The notes below the pieces were generated by a model that saw nothing but the letters and a program-made list of their open reading frames with translations, searched no databases and was not told where the DNA came from. From Nissolia schottii (taxonomy: Eukaryota; Streptophyta; Magnoliopsida; Fabales; Fabaceae), in NCBI GenBank assembly GCA_003254905.1, contig QANU01065951.1:1-64000 (forward strand): DNA of 64,000 nt. Direction: 5' to 3'. The translations under genes and the position numbers were made by a program. Shown here piece by piece: positions 47,280 through 59,304 of this stretch (position 1 is the stretch's first letter; each line of letters starts with the position of its first letter).

Positions 47280-49257
47280 TTATTCCTCAACCGAGAGAGG
47301 ATGATATAAGAAGCAAGCTTCATTTAAGGAGACCCCAAAAGTCCAATGTACTCTCATATACTTGTATGGGGTACCCCCGTAGAAGTTGGTGAAATACTTG
47401 CAAAGTCATACTTATGAAACTCGGCTCACTGTCCGGTTATTTTATTGGGTCATTGAGTTACTTAAATATAAATAAAATAATAAATAAATATATATAACTT
47501 AAAAATTTTTTAAAAAAATTAAATAAATAAAATATATTTATTTAAACATTCATCATAACATAAAATTACTTAAAATATATAAATAAGGTTCAAACTTCAA
47601 ATGGTATATCACACATAAACAATACAAGTTTAAAATCATAAATTATTAATGACGAGTTCAATTCCAAACATAAGTAAACTAAGTTTTAAATCAAAAATAC
47701 ATAACAACAACAATTTCACATAGTATTCAATATCTATTACAAGACGGCAGCAAAACAAGTGTATGTAATAAGAAAAATGGGTACAAAAATAAGGAACTTA
47801 AGCACCTATTTTGTAACAGAAAAATGAAAAAAAAAAATCAACTCAATTTGATAAACAGTAATTTCAAAAAAAAATTCTTTATAAACAACGTTGTTTGCCT
47901 TTTTTATAAAAAAAATTAAAATTAAAAAAAAACACATGTTGGGTCACTGGTTTCACAAAAATCGGTCGAATCAATCTGGGTCAGTTTGGGTCTAGAACGT
48001 AGTCGATTTACTCAAATAACCAGCCTGATTCCATGGCCATGTCACCAGGTTTCGGGTCGACCCGATCGAGCGGGGCCAAATTTTTTAACTATATGCAAAA
48101 TTAGGTTCTGACTTATTTGGTCCAACCAATGTTAGTAACCAAGTTAGTCTAGTTAATATGGACGGTTGATACTAAGGCGGGTGACTAGGATTTTGTGAGG
48201 GTAAAATTTCATTTTGACCCACAAATAGTTTAAAGTACAATTAAGTATTTGCAATATAACCCTTACAATAAATGGATAATATGTTACTGTAAGTAAATTT
48301 TTATAACTCAGGTGTAATGTAAATTTCCTAATATTTGATTAGTTAATTAATCATGTTAGTTGTTTATATGAAAGTCAAGTTTTTTCATAGGCGTCGTGTG
48401 TGGGTGGTATTGTTGCTGCTGGTTGAAGGAGCAGGTCCGACCATGATATTGTGCCTTGACGGATGTGAGGTAGGCAAGCGTTGAATGATGTGGTAGTGGA
48501 GGCGACGGTGATTTTGTTGGTAGAGGAATGCAATTGAAGAATTTTAGATGGCATTTGCGTCGATTTGAAGGTCCTTTGATCCTAAAAATTTGATTTGTAG
48601 AATTGAAATGAGTTTGTAGCGAAGATGAATAGAGGGGCAAGTTCGGCGTTGCGTTGTAGGATTTGTGTGACGGTGGTGGGGGGTGCCTGTTAGTGATGAC
48701 TAATTTGAAAGTAGAAAGAAATCGTTTTTTTTTTATGGGTTGGGTTTAGTTGGGCTGGTTATTTGTTGTTGGGATAGTTATTCGTTGCATGGATGGTTAT
48801 GTGTTGTTGGAATTGGGTCAGAGTTCATTGTTGTGTCATCTGTGGATGACCAAAAACGTTAGGGGGTTGTGATCATTATATGGGCAGATTTAGATTTTTG
48901 GCAGAACAAAATAAAGTAAATTAACATGAAAAGAAAGTAAGTAAAATATTAGCGTAAAAATACTAAGGCAAAATTAAAGTGTGATTAATTGTAAAATTAT
49001 GGAAAATTGAAAGAGATTTCCCAAGTGATTAGAAGGAAAGATTATAGTAGTAGTTTGTTTTATTAATTATTTCATGCTGCTTGTGTTATCTCACCTATTA
49101 TGGAGAGAAAATATATATGTGGAACCCACCACATATATCCCCCCATTTATATTTTCCATCTCTCATATTTTCTTGTCCAATCCTAGGCAGAGAAAATGGC
49201 ATAATCCTTCCTACTTCTTTCTTCCCAACTTGTTTTTGTCCTTTTCTTTTTGAGTCA
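47280..49257. other. TE-rich intergenic DNA upstream of SRT1
   Basis: 47400-48070 reads like a decayed hAT-type repeat ('gaaactcggctcactgtccggtta' ... 'gggtcgacccgatcgagcgg'). 48356-48900 has GC-richer text whose minus strand gives a 94-codon open frame (MPLYSSSLQTHFNSTNQIF...) without known domain. No supported gene. Confidence 0.35.
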
Positions 49258-49445
49258 TGCTACACGTATACCAAAAAATATACACCATACATTACTTAAT
49301 GCATGTAATGTTTGTGCACTTAATTAAGTATAATTGAGAATATCATCTACAAGTTTGTAATGTTTGTGCACTCATGAGAATAAAGTTTATGCATTATTAA
49401 TGGTGTATGTATGGGTGTATAAAATTGAGTGCACATGTAAAATTT
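49258..49445. repeat. 'gtttgtgca' MITE-like repeat, copy 1
   Basis: Shares 'aatgtttgtgcact.aattaa.tata.ttgagaatatcat', 'agtttgtaatgtttgtgcactc' and 'gaataaagttt.tgcattatta' with 62884-63100. It starts 'acgtataccaaaaaatataca' and ends near 'tgtatgggtgtata', imperfect inverted ends. Confidence 0.5.
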
Positions 49446-49689
49446 TTGTTTCTTTTTTCTAGATCAAAGCAAAGGGTTATTGAATTGAGTAATGACTTAT
49501 GTGAGTTTCATGTGAGTTGCAATTGTTAATTTAGTGGGTGATTATTTAAATTATAAGTCCAAAATCCGGTAGGCAATGGAAATATATTGAAATGATACAT
49601 ATCTTATTTTTATAAAGAAAAATACAATTTCTTTAATTAAAACCATAGTTTCTTTAACTATAAAGAATTCAAAAAAAAAATTTAGAAGG

Positions 49690-49929
49690 ATTGAACACCC
49701 CAAAAGAAGGCTCAAAGGCAGGAAAAACTCTCAAAATAATGGGCAAAAATTTTGAAAAAAAAATCTCAATTACTTGTCGATTGTTCAACTTGTTTGACAA
49801 TTTGACAAGCCAACTGAAGACGGGTGACCCCATTGAAAACTACATGAATGGACTCATTTGACTCATCGTTGGGTTTAAGGTTTAGGGTATCTAAAAATTA
49901 TGACTCTAATCGCTCGACGCACACTCGTA
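49690..49929. mobile_element. Degraded relative of the 39462 hAT MITE
   Basis: Shares 'aactctcaaaataatgg', 'attact.gtcga', 'actcgtc..tgggttta' and the end 'atgact...atcg.tc.ac' with the right half of the 39462-39977 element. The left end is missing. Confidence 0.55.
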
Positions 49930-50465
49930 ATTACCACATGTTTTTGTAATATGGAAGTACTTTGCTTAAAAATGGAAAAGGATAAATATTACATTATTAA
50001 TGGTGAAAATTTATTATCTAAAAAGATAGTGCAAATAATAAGAAAAAATAACAATTTGTATAAAACCTTAACACAAATAATAAAATTCTTTAGTCAAACA
50101 AATGGGATCGATTTCGAGCATTGGGACCAATTATTTTTTCTATAAATAGAACATGATGAACTCGACTCTAAGACACCAACGAGGTGATTTTGGAAGACGA
50201 GAAAATCCTAGGAGAGCTAGAAGATCACCAGAGACTCCATTGATCTCCATGATCAATAGAGAATTCATCTCACTTCTCTATTCTATCTATGTATCTCTTT
50301 TTCTACTCTTTCTTCTCATTGTTTGATTTTCTTTCTAGCATGAACTTAGTCCATCTAGTTAGGGCATTGATGGAAACTCTTTGTCATTTACTTTGTAATG
50401 TAATACTCTTTATCCTTTTATAGTTTATTGAATTTACGTTTGTTCTTTTATACTTGTTGAACTAT

Positions 50466-51260
50466 CACTACTAAAGAACATTGAATTAACTATGAAAATT
50501 ACTTGCGAATTGTTTTTTTAAAGATAATATTGGTGGCTTTTCCAGATAAAATTACCTGGGAATTTTTGTATTTGAGCAAGCCAATGGACATTTTGCTACG
50601 AACTTCAAAATTCACAATTGAAATCCACAAGTAACTTCCTTTCAAAATGGCAAAAAATATTTAGCTAGGAATTTTATTGAGAGTTATTTTTTTGGTAACA
50701 AACGCACAAATAATTTTGCAGATAATCATAGAAAAAAATGTCAAGGTTTGGTCACCACCATTTTTGTAGCTCAATCCGCATGAAACGAAAGATGCGAATT
50801 TACTAGCAAATTTCTTTTGTGCAAATTTAGCTGGGAATTTACATTGTTGCAAATTTACTTGCGAATTGTTGTGTTTAGAAATTTGTTGTGAATTATTTTG
50901 CTAAGAATGGTCTTGCGAATTTTCTTTGCTACGAATTTTGTTGCAAATTTACTTACAGTGAAATTTCTTACAAATTACTTTGTTGTGGATTTTCTTCTTA
51001 ATTTACTTTGCTACAAATTTTTCTATGAATTATCGTATTGTGAATTTTCTCACGTATTACTTTGTTGTCACATTTGTTGCAGATTTGATTTACTGCAATT
51101 TTTTTTGTGAATTTGCTTGTTGCAAATTTTTTTGTGAATTTTCTTACAACAAATTTTCTTGCGAAATTTGCTTTGGTGTGAATTTTGTAGCAAATTTTGT
51201 TTATGTTGATTTTCTTGCTGTGAATTTTTCCTGTGAATTACTTTGCTATGATTTTACATG
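50466..51260. mobile_element. CACTA-like terminus with subterminal repeat array
   Basis: A CACTACTAAAGAA terminus at 50466 is followed by about 750 bases of degenerate direct repeats on the theme 'cttgcgaatt' / 'ttgctgcgaattt' at 10-25 base spacing. En/Spm elements typically have such subterminal transposase-binding repeats. Open frames in the array (50898-51110, 50980-51261, rich in F, N, C, V) are repeat artefacts. No matching right terminus is seen before the gypsy element at 51600, so it is truncated, or the terminus is fortuitous and this is a minisatellite. Confidence 0.55.
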
Positions 51261-51599
51261 AGATGTTTTTATATTGTCTTTATGTAATAGTATAGATCGG
51301 ATAAATATAATTTACCCGTACATCACACAGGTTAAAACTTTACTTGATATTAACTTTGAGAGTTTAATTTCTATAAATTGTTAGTGTAAAAGGTTTTGCA
51401 CTATCATCTAATTATATTACGCCTTGTTAGAAAAGATAGGTACATTTCGAGATGGTGTAAGAATTACTTACTTTTACTAATATGGTGCCACACAATTATA
51501 TGTTAGCGTAATTTTTTTTTATATAATGCAAAAAAAATTAGTGAGGGCTCATTAGAGTGGGCTCTGAGAAAGCAGCCCATCCCGATGAAAACCCATGCA

Positions 51600-52382
51600 G
51601 GCTATGCTACTCCTGACTCTAAAATCTGGCTGAGAATGAGCCTTGTGCCTTAGCCTTCTTCCCAAGTGGGGAAACTCCACTGCCCTCGGTCATGCTAGTC
51701 TCGATACAAAGCACAACATCCATGATATCTACAACACTCACGGTGTTTACATGGGTTGACAAACCTATGCGGTACTCAATGAGTAACCCCTTAATGAAAT
51801 GATCGACCTTTGCTACCTGCGTCGGAATAAGACTGGAGACTTCCTGAGATAAATACATGAACCGTTCATCATACTTTGTAACTATCATACCTGGTGTCAT
51901 CTTCAATTAGAGGAACTCATCAATCATCTTGTTGATCTTACTTAAAGGAAGGAAACGAACCAGAAACGATCTAGAAATGCTACAGAGAACTCTTCCCAAG
52001 TAGGAGGTGGTCTATTCTTCCTGTCATCTTTGAACTCCCTAAACCATAGGTCGACTTGGCCTTCCAACTAGAAGCTTGCCAGCTCTGTTGCGTTCTCTGA
52101 TGAAACACGGAGAATTGTAGCCACCTTCTCCATCTCACTGAGGAACTCCAAAGGATCTTCCTCTATGAGCCTTCTTGTGAACTTCGATGGTCCCAAGTTC
52201 CCGAAGTGCTCAACAATAGCTGACCCATAGTTCAGTTGTTGTGTCCCCATCTGAAGATGGGTGGTGAGTGTCTTTGCCAACACGGTCAAGGCTCGTTCCA
52301 TGGCTGCTAAATGACTGAAGGTGCCTAAAGAACCAGTGTTGTGATTGTGACGGATGGAACGTGGATATGCGACAACCATGAT
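51600..52382 (-). pseudogene. Ty3/gypsy gag relic
   Basis: Minus-strand blocks: MERALTVLAKTL (52300), PSKFTRRLIEEDPLEFLSEM, DLWFREFKDD and PPTWEEFSVAFLDRF, then MTPGMIVTKYDERFMYLSQ and KVDHFIKGL (51906-51740). This is the retrotrans_gag pattern (F.G..DP..A..WL.E.EK; ...W..F...F...F; ...S..EY...F..L). The frame breaks near 52068 and 51906. No downstream pol remains. Confidence 0.8.
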
Positions 52383-52596
52383 TCTCTTGAGGAAGGAATA
52401 GGAAAATCATACAAGAGCAAGAAATAAGACACTGACATGACTACCTGATCTTAGATGAAATGACTGGTCCTAGGCATGACTGACTTCCTGAAGGCTTCAA
52501 CTTGCATTGCACTCTGAATGAATAGGTGCAATGTCATTCCTTCAGTTGCAATCTAACTTGAGAACACTTGATCCAATGACTCACAAGAAAAACTCG

Positions 52597-53565
52597 ACTC
52601 TGATACCAATTGTGATGACCCTAGAAATCGCCACTAGCACGCAAGGGACTAGTTCCCTTACGAAAGCCTCCGAATGTGCTAATCATGAAAACGCACAACT
52701 TTTATAAATAAATAAAAAGGAAACCTTTTAAAATAAACTATGAATCATAAATTAATAAAATAAAATCCTTTACATAAGATACGAGTTGATAATCAAAATA
52801 CGAAAACATCCTGCTAGTAGTTCATTGGAGCAATCTATTGACTGACATAACATAAATTGTCCTAATAACTTAAATAAAGCTAAAGAATACTCCACGGCAA
52901 CATGAAGCTTATCAAGCGTACAACCTACTGGAAACTACTGAACAAGTGGTGTATCTTCGTCAACATCATTTGAAAAATGGTCGATGAGGAGTGACTCATC
53001 GCTCAGTGAATGACCGACCCCACGGTGACATGGGACAATTCGTAAGCATGACATGCAGATGCAATCCATAATATAATAGTAAACATGAAAAACATTTTAT
53101 ATAATAATACATAGTACATAAAATCGTTTGAAAACATAACAAGTAAGGAGTTCTGTAGATAGAAAATATAAGCATTACAATTTAGTTATTCCTGAAATGT
53201 TTGGGCTTTACGATCTTGTCCCAATCTACATGACATGATACATGATAAATGATATGTTATGCATTATACGTGATACATGACATGGGGCATCACGGGCTGC
53301 CATGTCTGAGCTTCACGGTCTTACCCTAAATTTACATGAATCATATTCTAAGTTATGATCGTACAAGGTATACCAGTGTCAACATAGAATGTCGCTGACT
53401 TGCAATTCTATCCTAGACATAACTCCCACAAAAACAATTTAAACAACATAACATGAACATAATAACATAATTGATAACTAATAGCTTAACATGACTTAAT
53501 TCATAAATGTCATACACATGCAACATGACATACTTAATGCAATAAAATATACGGTCATATGTAGT
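52597..53565 (-). mobile_element. 5' LTR and primer site of the gypsy element
   Basis: Inverted TGGTATCAGAGTCGAG at 52594-52609 is an initiator-Met tRNA primer site placed just upstream of the gag. The LTR begins on the plus strand at TGTGATGACC (52611). It contains no gene and runs to about 53565, where a TAGGGGTGTC sequence of another repeat begins, so the outer end may be lost. The partner LTR is absent. Confidence 0.65.
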
Positions 53566-53760
53566 TAGGGGTGTCAAACGGCCCGGCCCGACCCATTTGG
53601 GCCTGCGGAGTCGAAACGGGTTAGGCCAAAATTATGCCTATTTTTATGATCCAACTCGTTTATGGTCAGTCCGCGGGCCTAAACGGTTACGCCCGCTAGC
53701 CCGTTTATTTTAAAAAAAAATTAAAATTTTAGTCTATTTTTTATGATTTAAATACAAAGT
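53566..53760. mobile_element. Left end of a hAT-like repeat
   Basis: TAGGGGTGTCAAACGGCCCG matches the TAGGGGTG terminus type of the 39462 element and goes on with 'ggcccgcgggcctaaacgg' text common in plant repeats. No right end or duplication is visible. Confidence 0.4.
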
Positions 53761-54043
53761 TGTGAATAAGTATGTGTTGTCATTTTTAACTATTTTTTAT
53801 CGTCTACTACTAATTAATCAGAAAGAAATAGTTTACGTAAAATTTGAGGATCCATTTCTGATGGTAATAAATGGAGAAAAATTAAAGTTTTGTGGTTTTT
53901 TTTCGTCTTTATCTTTTTATTGTGATTACTAAATCTTTAATTTTGGATAGGTATATAAATAGTAGCATTTTTCAATTAAGAAGCTATTTGCAAAGCTTTG
54001 ATAGAAAAAAAAAGGATAACAAGAGAATGTATTTAATTAACAC

Positions 54044-57000
54044 CTAGAGTCTAAACCCGCGCAATGCGCAGCAGGTTTTAAAATATCTAAAAAATGTTTT
54101 GATTATAACTAAAATTTCTGCTACATTAGGTGTATGTGTCTTGAGAATTGGATCAAGATTAACCAAATCACCAGTGCACGAAGATTGTGATTTTTCTTCC
54201 TTATCAAAATCTTCAATGGTTTGATCCTCCATAAAAGTAACATCACTGTTTCTAAGAAGTTTCTTGTCATCAGGATCATAAAATCTATAGCCAAATTCAT
54301 CATGACTATGACCAATGAAGATACATTGCATTGTCTTGACATCAATCTCAGACATATCTTTTTTCGGCATATGTAAAAGTGCCTTACAACCAAAAACACG
54401 TAAATGGTCATAGGAGGCATCTTTCCTACACCAAACTCTATTAGGAACATCAGTCTACAAAATAAAAGTGGGAGATATATTAATAACATGGCAATAGTAA
54501 ATAAAGCCTCACCCCAAAAAGTTCCAGGCAACTTTGCTTCAAAAAGAAAACATTTGACTCTCTCCATCAATGTCATATTCATCCTTTCAGCCAAGTCATT
54601 GAGTTGAGGAGTCTTAAGAGGTGTTTTCTTGTGTCGAATACCATGTTGTCTATAGTATTCAACAAAAGATCCACAAAACTCGCCACCATTATTGGTACAA
54701 ATACACTTCAGTTTCTTCCCCGTCTCTCTCTCTCAATGGAAAGCTGAAACTATTTAAAGACACCAAGAACCTAGTATTTAGTCTTCAAAATATAAACCCA
54801 TAGCTTTTTGGAATGATCATCAATAAACATAACAAAGTAACGTGCACCACCAAAAGTCCCAACTTCATAGTACCACAAAGATTTGAATGCACCAACTCAA
54901 GCACCTTTGATTTTCTAGAAGTTAGATGAATTTTAAAGAAGACCTTATTCTGTTTTCTTGCTAAGCAGCAAACACAGTTTTCTAATTTTGCATATTTCAT
55001 ACCTACAAGCAAAATTTTCTTGGTAACAGTTCAATCCCTTATCACTAATACGACTAAGTCTCTTGTGTCATAAATCTGACGAGCTATCATAATCAATAGC
55101 ATTTACAACATCAATAAAAATATAATCTTTGGTCCAATATAACCCAGAAAACTTCTTACCACGTGCCACAACCAAAAAACCCTCAGTAAGTTTCCATTGT
55201 CCACTACCAAAGGTATTAAAACAACATCATCATCAAGAACAATAGTAGAAATCAAATGCAAACAACATCAGGTGCATGTCAGGCATTTTTCAAAATTAAC
55301 TTTGCCCTAGTGTTGTTTTACAAACAAATAATGTCAATGCTAATAACTTTCAACCTACCATTATTACTTGTTGTCAACTCCCTATAATCACCAAAAGTAT
55401 AAGATGTGAAAAAATCATTCCTCAAAGTCACATCAAAATTGGCACCACTATCAACAACCTAGCTGGTATCATCACAAGTAGTATTAATCAAATTCTCATC
55501 ACAAACAATAATGAGATCATCAGCAGTAGTAATGGTAACATAATCATCAGTTTGTTTATCTTTATTTTTTTGTTCACCTTTCTTACCATTGCTATCATCC
55601 TTTAGCTGTGACAAAAATTCTTAAGATGATCTTTTTTTAGCACAGTGATCACACTCATAAACTCTGTACTTGGACTTTGATTTGCCTCTATGATTGTTTT
55701 TACCTTTGTGCCATTTTTCTTGGTCTTTGCCTTTCCCACAATTTTCAGTAACCAAAACCTCTGACTGTGTAAAGGGTGCCTGCTAAGTTTGTCTTCTAAC
55801 GTCTTTTCAAAACAGTAGTTTTAACAAAACTCATAGTCACAATACCACTAGGAGAAGAACTAGTCAAAGTAACACATAAACTTTTCCAAGAATTGGGAAG
55901 AGTATTAGTAACCAAAGCCCCAAAATTTCATCTTCAAATTTAACACCCATGCCAGACAATTGAACAAAAAAACCTTGAAAATCACTCAAGTGATCATAAA
56001 TAGAAGTATCTTCTTTATAACTCAAACCCATAGCTTACTTCACCAAAAATAATTTGTTGTTCCCTGACATTAAGGCCTATAAAGTTTCAAGCTTCTCGCA
56101 TCAAGTCTTGGCATGTAAATCATTAGCAATATGATTTAAAACGTTATAATCTACCCATTGTCGGATAAAGCCACAAACCATCTCGTGCTCAAAGGCCCAA
56201 TCTTCATCAAATTTATTCTCTAGATTCTGAGTAGCAAATAACGGTAAATGTAGTTTTCTCACAAATATTAGATCTTTCATCTCACCTTTGCATTTGTGAT
56301 AATTAGCTCCACTTAAACCGATCATCCTATCATAATTAGGCTACATCATTCACTCAAGCAAATTTTCAGATAAACCAGAACAACTTTGATGCAAACTATT
56401 TGGAAAGGCTTGTGTGCGTAGTGGAAAAATTACAAATAGCGTAGTGAAAAATAAATAAACTTTCCCACTTGAATGAACCTCGAGAAGCGTAATACACAGC
56501 AAACAAAATACCTAAGATTGCGAAAATTAAATATGTAAAGGTAAAAGAGCACACAACAATTTTAACATGGAAACCCCCTCCCCTCAAGAAAGGGACAAAA
56601 AAACCATAGAACCTAGTCTAGAAAATAATCCACTATGAAAAATAAATGAGTACAGCAAATGAGTTCCACGAAAGGAATCTCAAAGATGAACGCTAACTCA
56701 CTATTAAAAAAGTGGAAAAATAACCAAGCAACAATGATCAAAGACCCACAAAGGGTAAACATAGTCCAACCAAATAGTAGAGAAAAATATTCTAAGGTTA
56801 CCAAATAAATGCTCACAATTTCTAAATCAAACTGACTGAAGTCTCACCAAAAATGGAACAAAAATTAGTACTCAACAAATACTAGAAATGAGCAAAAGGC
56901 TCTCTCATAGAGCAAAACAAAACCAGTGGCACTACTTGAGAAAAAAGAAGAAACTCTAAAACCCTTGTTCTTTTCCAAATATGTGTATGTGTGTTGTTGA
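54044..57000 (-). pseudogene. Copia retrotransposon body, truncated before RT
   Basis: In element order (right to left): a leader of about 600 bases; gag at 56345-56100 (MIGLSGANYHKCKGEMKDLI); zinc-knuckle trace (VYECDHC) near 55645; protease WVVDSGA near 55460; GAG-pre-integrase at 55012-54785 (NCVCCLARKQNKVFFK, SRKSKVLELVHSNLCG); integrase at 54594 (MAERMNMTLMERVKC, PGTFWGEA); and the post-integrase block at 54370-54180 (GHSHDEFGYRFYDP). Reverse transcriptase and RNase H are missing on the left. Many frameshifts; not functional. LTRs were not delimited. Confidence 0.8.
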
Positions 57001-57007
57001 AAATAAG

Positions 57008-57478
57008 GCATACTATTCCTTTAAGGATTTGGATCCTCTAAAGTGAGATTCCTCATTTTAGAAGGTAAAGTAGGGGATCTCACCATTGAATCATTAAAGT
57101 GAAAGTGGGACCTATTCTCACTTTAATGATCCAATGATGAAATATCTTACTTTACCCTCTAAAGTGAGGGATCTCGCTTCAGAGAACCCTTGCCCTGCCT
57201 TTAAATACAAAACCAATATTGCTTGGCTTTGTATGATAGGATATACTATGCCTTTTAAGGATTTGAATCCTCTAAAGTGAGATTCCTCGTTTTAGAGTGT
57301 AAAGTGAGGGATCTCGCCATTAAATCATCAAAGTGAAAGTGAGACCAATTCTCACTTTAATGATCCAATGGTAAGATCTCTCACTTTACCCTTTAAAATA
57401 CTGAGGGATCTTACTGTAAAGAACCCTTGCCCTGCCTTTGAATACAAAGCCAACGTTTCCTGGCTCTGTCTGATGGGA
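57008..57478. repeat. Tandem pair of foldback MITEs, about 235 bp each
   Basis: Unit 1 about 57009-57240, unit 2 about 57242-57478, both 'atactat.cc...ttaaggattt.gatcctctaaagtgagattcctc' to 'gaacccttgccctgcctttgaatacaaa.cca'. Each unit is itself an imperfect inverted repeat centred on ATCATTAAAGTGA ... TCACTTTAATGAT, so each can form a long hairpin. No coding potential. Confidence 0.8.
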
Positions 57479-57606
57479 TACTAATTAATTTGTGAAGACT
57501 AAGAACCCCGTTTACAAGAAGAATAGATGACCATGTATGGAAGGCTATGTATGATGGCATGTAAGTTTCTAATCGAAAGAGAAAATTGGTGTAATCTAAG
57601 TGTGAA

Positions 57607-58180
57607 TGTTAAAGTTTATATTGATGAAGTTTGGACAAAGTGAAGAGCATATATTTGGGAAGACCCATAAATCCGTTGCCATTAGGTTTTGGGTCAAGAT
57701 GTAGCGTCTAACCCGCTTTTTGTCTCAATTGGCACGTTTGTTTAAAATTTCCTCTAATTTTGAGCTCCCCCTCACCGCTTTAAACCCACAAGTGGTATCA
57801 ACACCCATGATTTAAATCCAGCCTGAAATTTTCTCACGATATTTGCACCTGGGTTTGGTGGCTGACCTAGTGATGTGTGTTTGTGCTCAGGGTGTGGTAC
57901 CAACCCATGAGCCAATTTGCCATGAGAAGAAGCTTCTGCTGGGGAGGGAGCGTACCGATGTTGGGCCTCACACTTGAGGGGGGTGATTGTTGTGTTCCAT
58001 AGTCCACATCGATGAAGTTTTGATTAAGCGAAGAGTATATAATTGGGAGGGCCCATAAACTCATTACCTTAAGGTTTTGAGTTAAAATGTGACGTCTGAC
58101 CCGATTTTGTATCTCACTTAGCTTGTTTGTTTAAAATCTCCTCCGATTTTGGGTTTCCCCTCACCGCTTTAAGCCCAACA
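57607..58180 (+). mobile_element. Second TRIM, both terminal repeats present
   Basis: Terminal direct repeats 57607-57790 (184 bases) and 57988-58180 (193 bases) share '..gatgaagttt..a..aa.cgaagag.atat', 'cccataaa', 'ctccccctcaccgctttaa' and end CCCACA / CCCAACA. Directly after the left one is TGGTATCAACACC (57793-57805), a tRNA-Met-like primer site. Directly before the right one is the purine tract TTGAGGGGGGTGA (57974-57986). The internal region is only 197 bases. No clean 5-bp duplication. Plus-strand orientation. Confidence 0.82.
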
Positions 58181-59120
58181 AAAATAAACGTGAGTGTGCT
58201 CTACTTCTAGAGAAGTATGAGGTGACTCTTTTACCTTAATCATGCATTTAATGTGGTCCAAAACTACACGATTATTTTTGTGTCAATTGGCGTTTCAATT
58301 TCGGAGATTCCATGTCAGCTTGGCGTGAAAATTCCATGCAAAAAATCTTGAACAATGGAACTCGCAACATAGAGTTCCAAGTATTACCCGAGACATGGAG
58401 TCTCAATTGTCAAGCTTAAGAACCCGTTTATGTACAGCTAATTTGGATTTGTCTAAATGAAGCACTTGAGTTGAGTTCTGAAAATTACCACATTTTGGTA
58501 ATTTTTTTTTTTCATAAGCACTCAAACTAGTAAATAACATTTCCCAGCCTTACAATCTCGTAAAAAATCCTACAACGTGACCTTCATGCCATACAGAAAA
58601 TCTTTCAGTTACATAAGTCTAGAATCTTTTCATGGAGACATTAATTTTGACCACCCCCTTGACTTGGTAGTGGTAAACTACCAACCCGACCCCTTAATTT
58701 GATCCGGTCAGATTACCATTTCGGTTGACTTGGTGGTGGTGTCACCATCCCGTCGACATGGTGGCAGTGTTACCACTTGATTACCAAGTTCATGGTGCCA
58801 TTCATTATATTAAATTCATATCACCTAGTTATATAGTACATATGAATCGTATTATAAGGATAAAAAGAAAAAAAGCATGAATATCGATACGGCAAAGGAT
58901 CAACGATTCAATGGTTTTCCAAAGTTCGCAATAGTCTTCTTGAAAAAAATTGTTAGTAAGAAGTAGAAGAAATTCAAGACGGGGTCCACCAAAGCGTAAA
59001 CTAGAAAATACGGCAAAGGTTTGTTCACCAAAGTTGCAGTGGAGCCACGTCACCACGCACTCTTATTTGGCATTTGATATATATTGCCACTAATTAAGAG
59101 GAGTATGAATGTGTATGCTT
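58181..59120. other. Intergenic DNA, no gene seen
   Basis: 58670-58800 contains short imperfect repeats of 'gacttggtggtggt(g)tcaccatcccg'. A 75-codon minus-strand frame at 58829-59056 has no known domain. Nothing else supported. Confidence 0.35.
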
Positions 59121-59123
59121 TTT

Positions 59124-59304
59124 CATAAATAGCAGCCTTGGTCCCCACTAGTTAGTGCTCTTTGTAGCTTCAGAGCGTCAACTCCACTAGCTATTGCTAT
59201 TTATAGCTCTCGGTGATCCTCTTTTACTCACTTCCAAACTTTTGCCTTTGAATTCCTCAAGTTTATACAGATAATCCTCGTCCCCGTCCGAGCTTGTTCT
59301 CAAG
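59124..59304 (+). promoter_or_regulatory. Candidate promoter and 5'UTR exon of the Nudix gene
   Basis: CATAAATAG (TATA-like, 59124-59132) is followed about 30 bases later by a pyrimidine-rich leader ending CTCAAG before a GTACTG donor (after 59304). A matching acceptor (GTGGACTTCAG) ends at 60079, four bases before the Nudix ATG. This gives a plausible 775-base intron in the 5'UTR. Based on motifs only. Confidence 0.4.

Noticed and set aside
48356..48640. 94-codon minus-strand frame as a gene
   Set aside because: Compositionally biased (Ser, Thr, Pro, His, Gln), no known domain, no splice partners, and set in repeat-like DNA.
50898..51261. Two overlapping 70-93 codon frames rich in Phe, Asn, Cys
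   Set aside because: Translation of degenerate 'gcgaatt' direct repeats in two frames; not a protein family.
57607..58180. Cassandra-type TRIM
   Set aside because: The terminal repeats do not contain the 5S rRNA-like promoter block that defines Cassandra.
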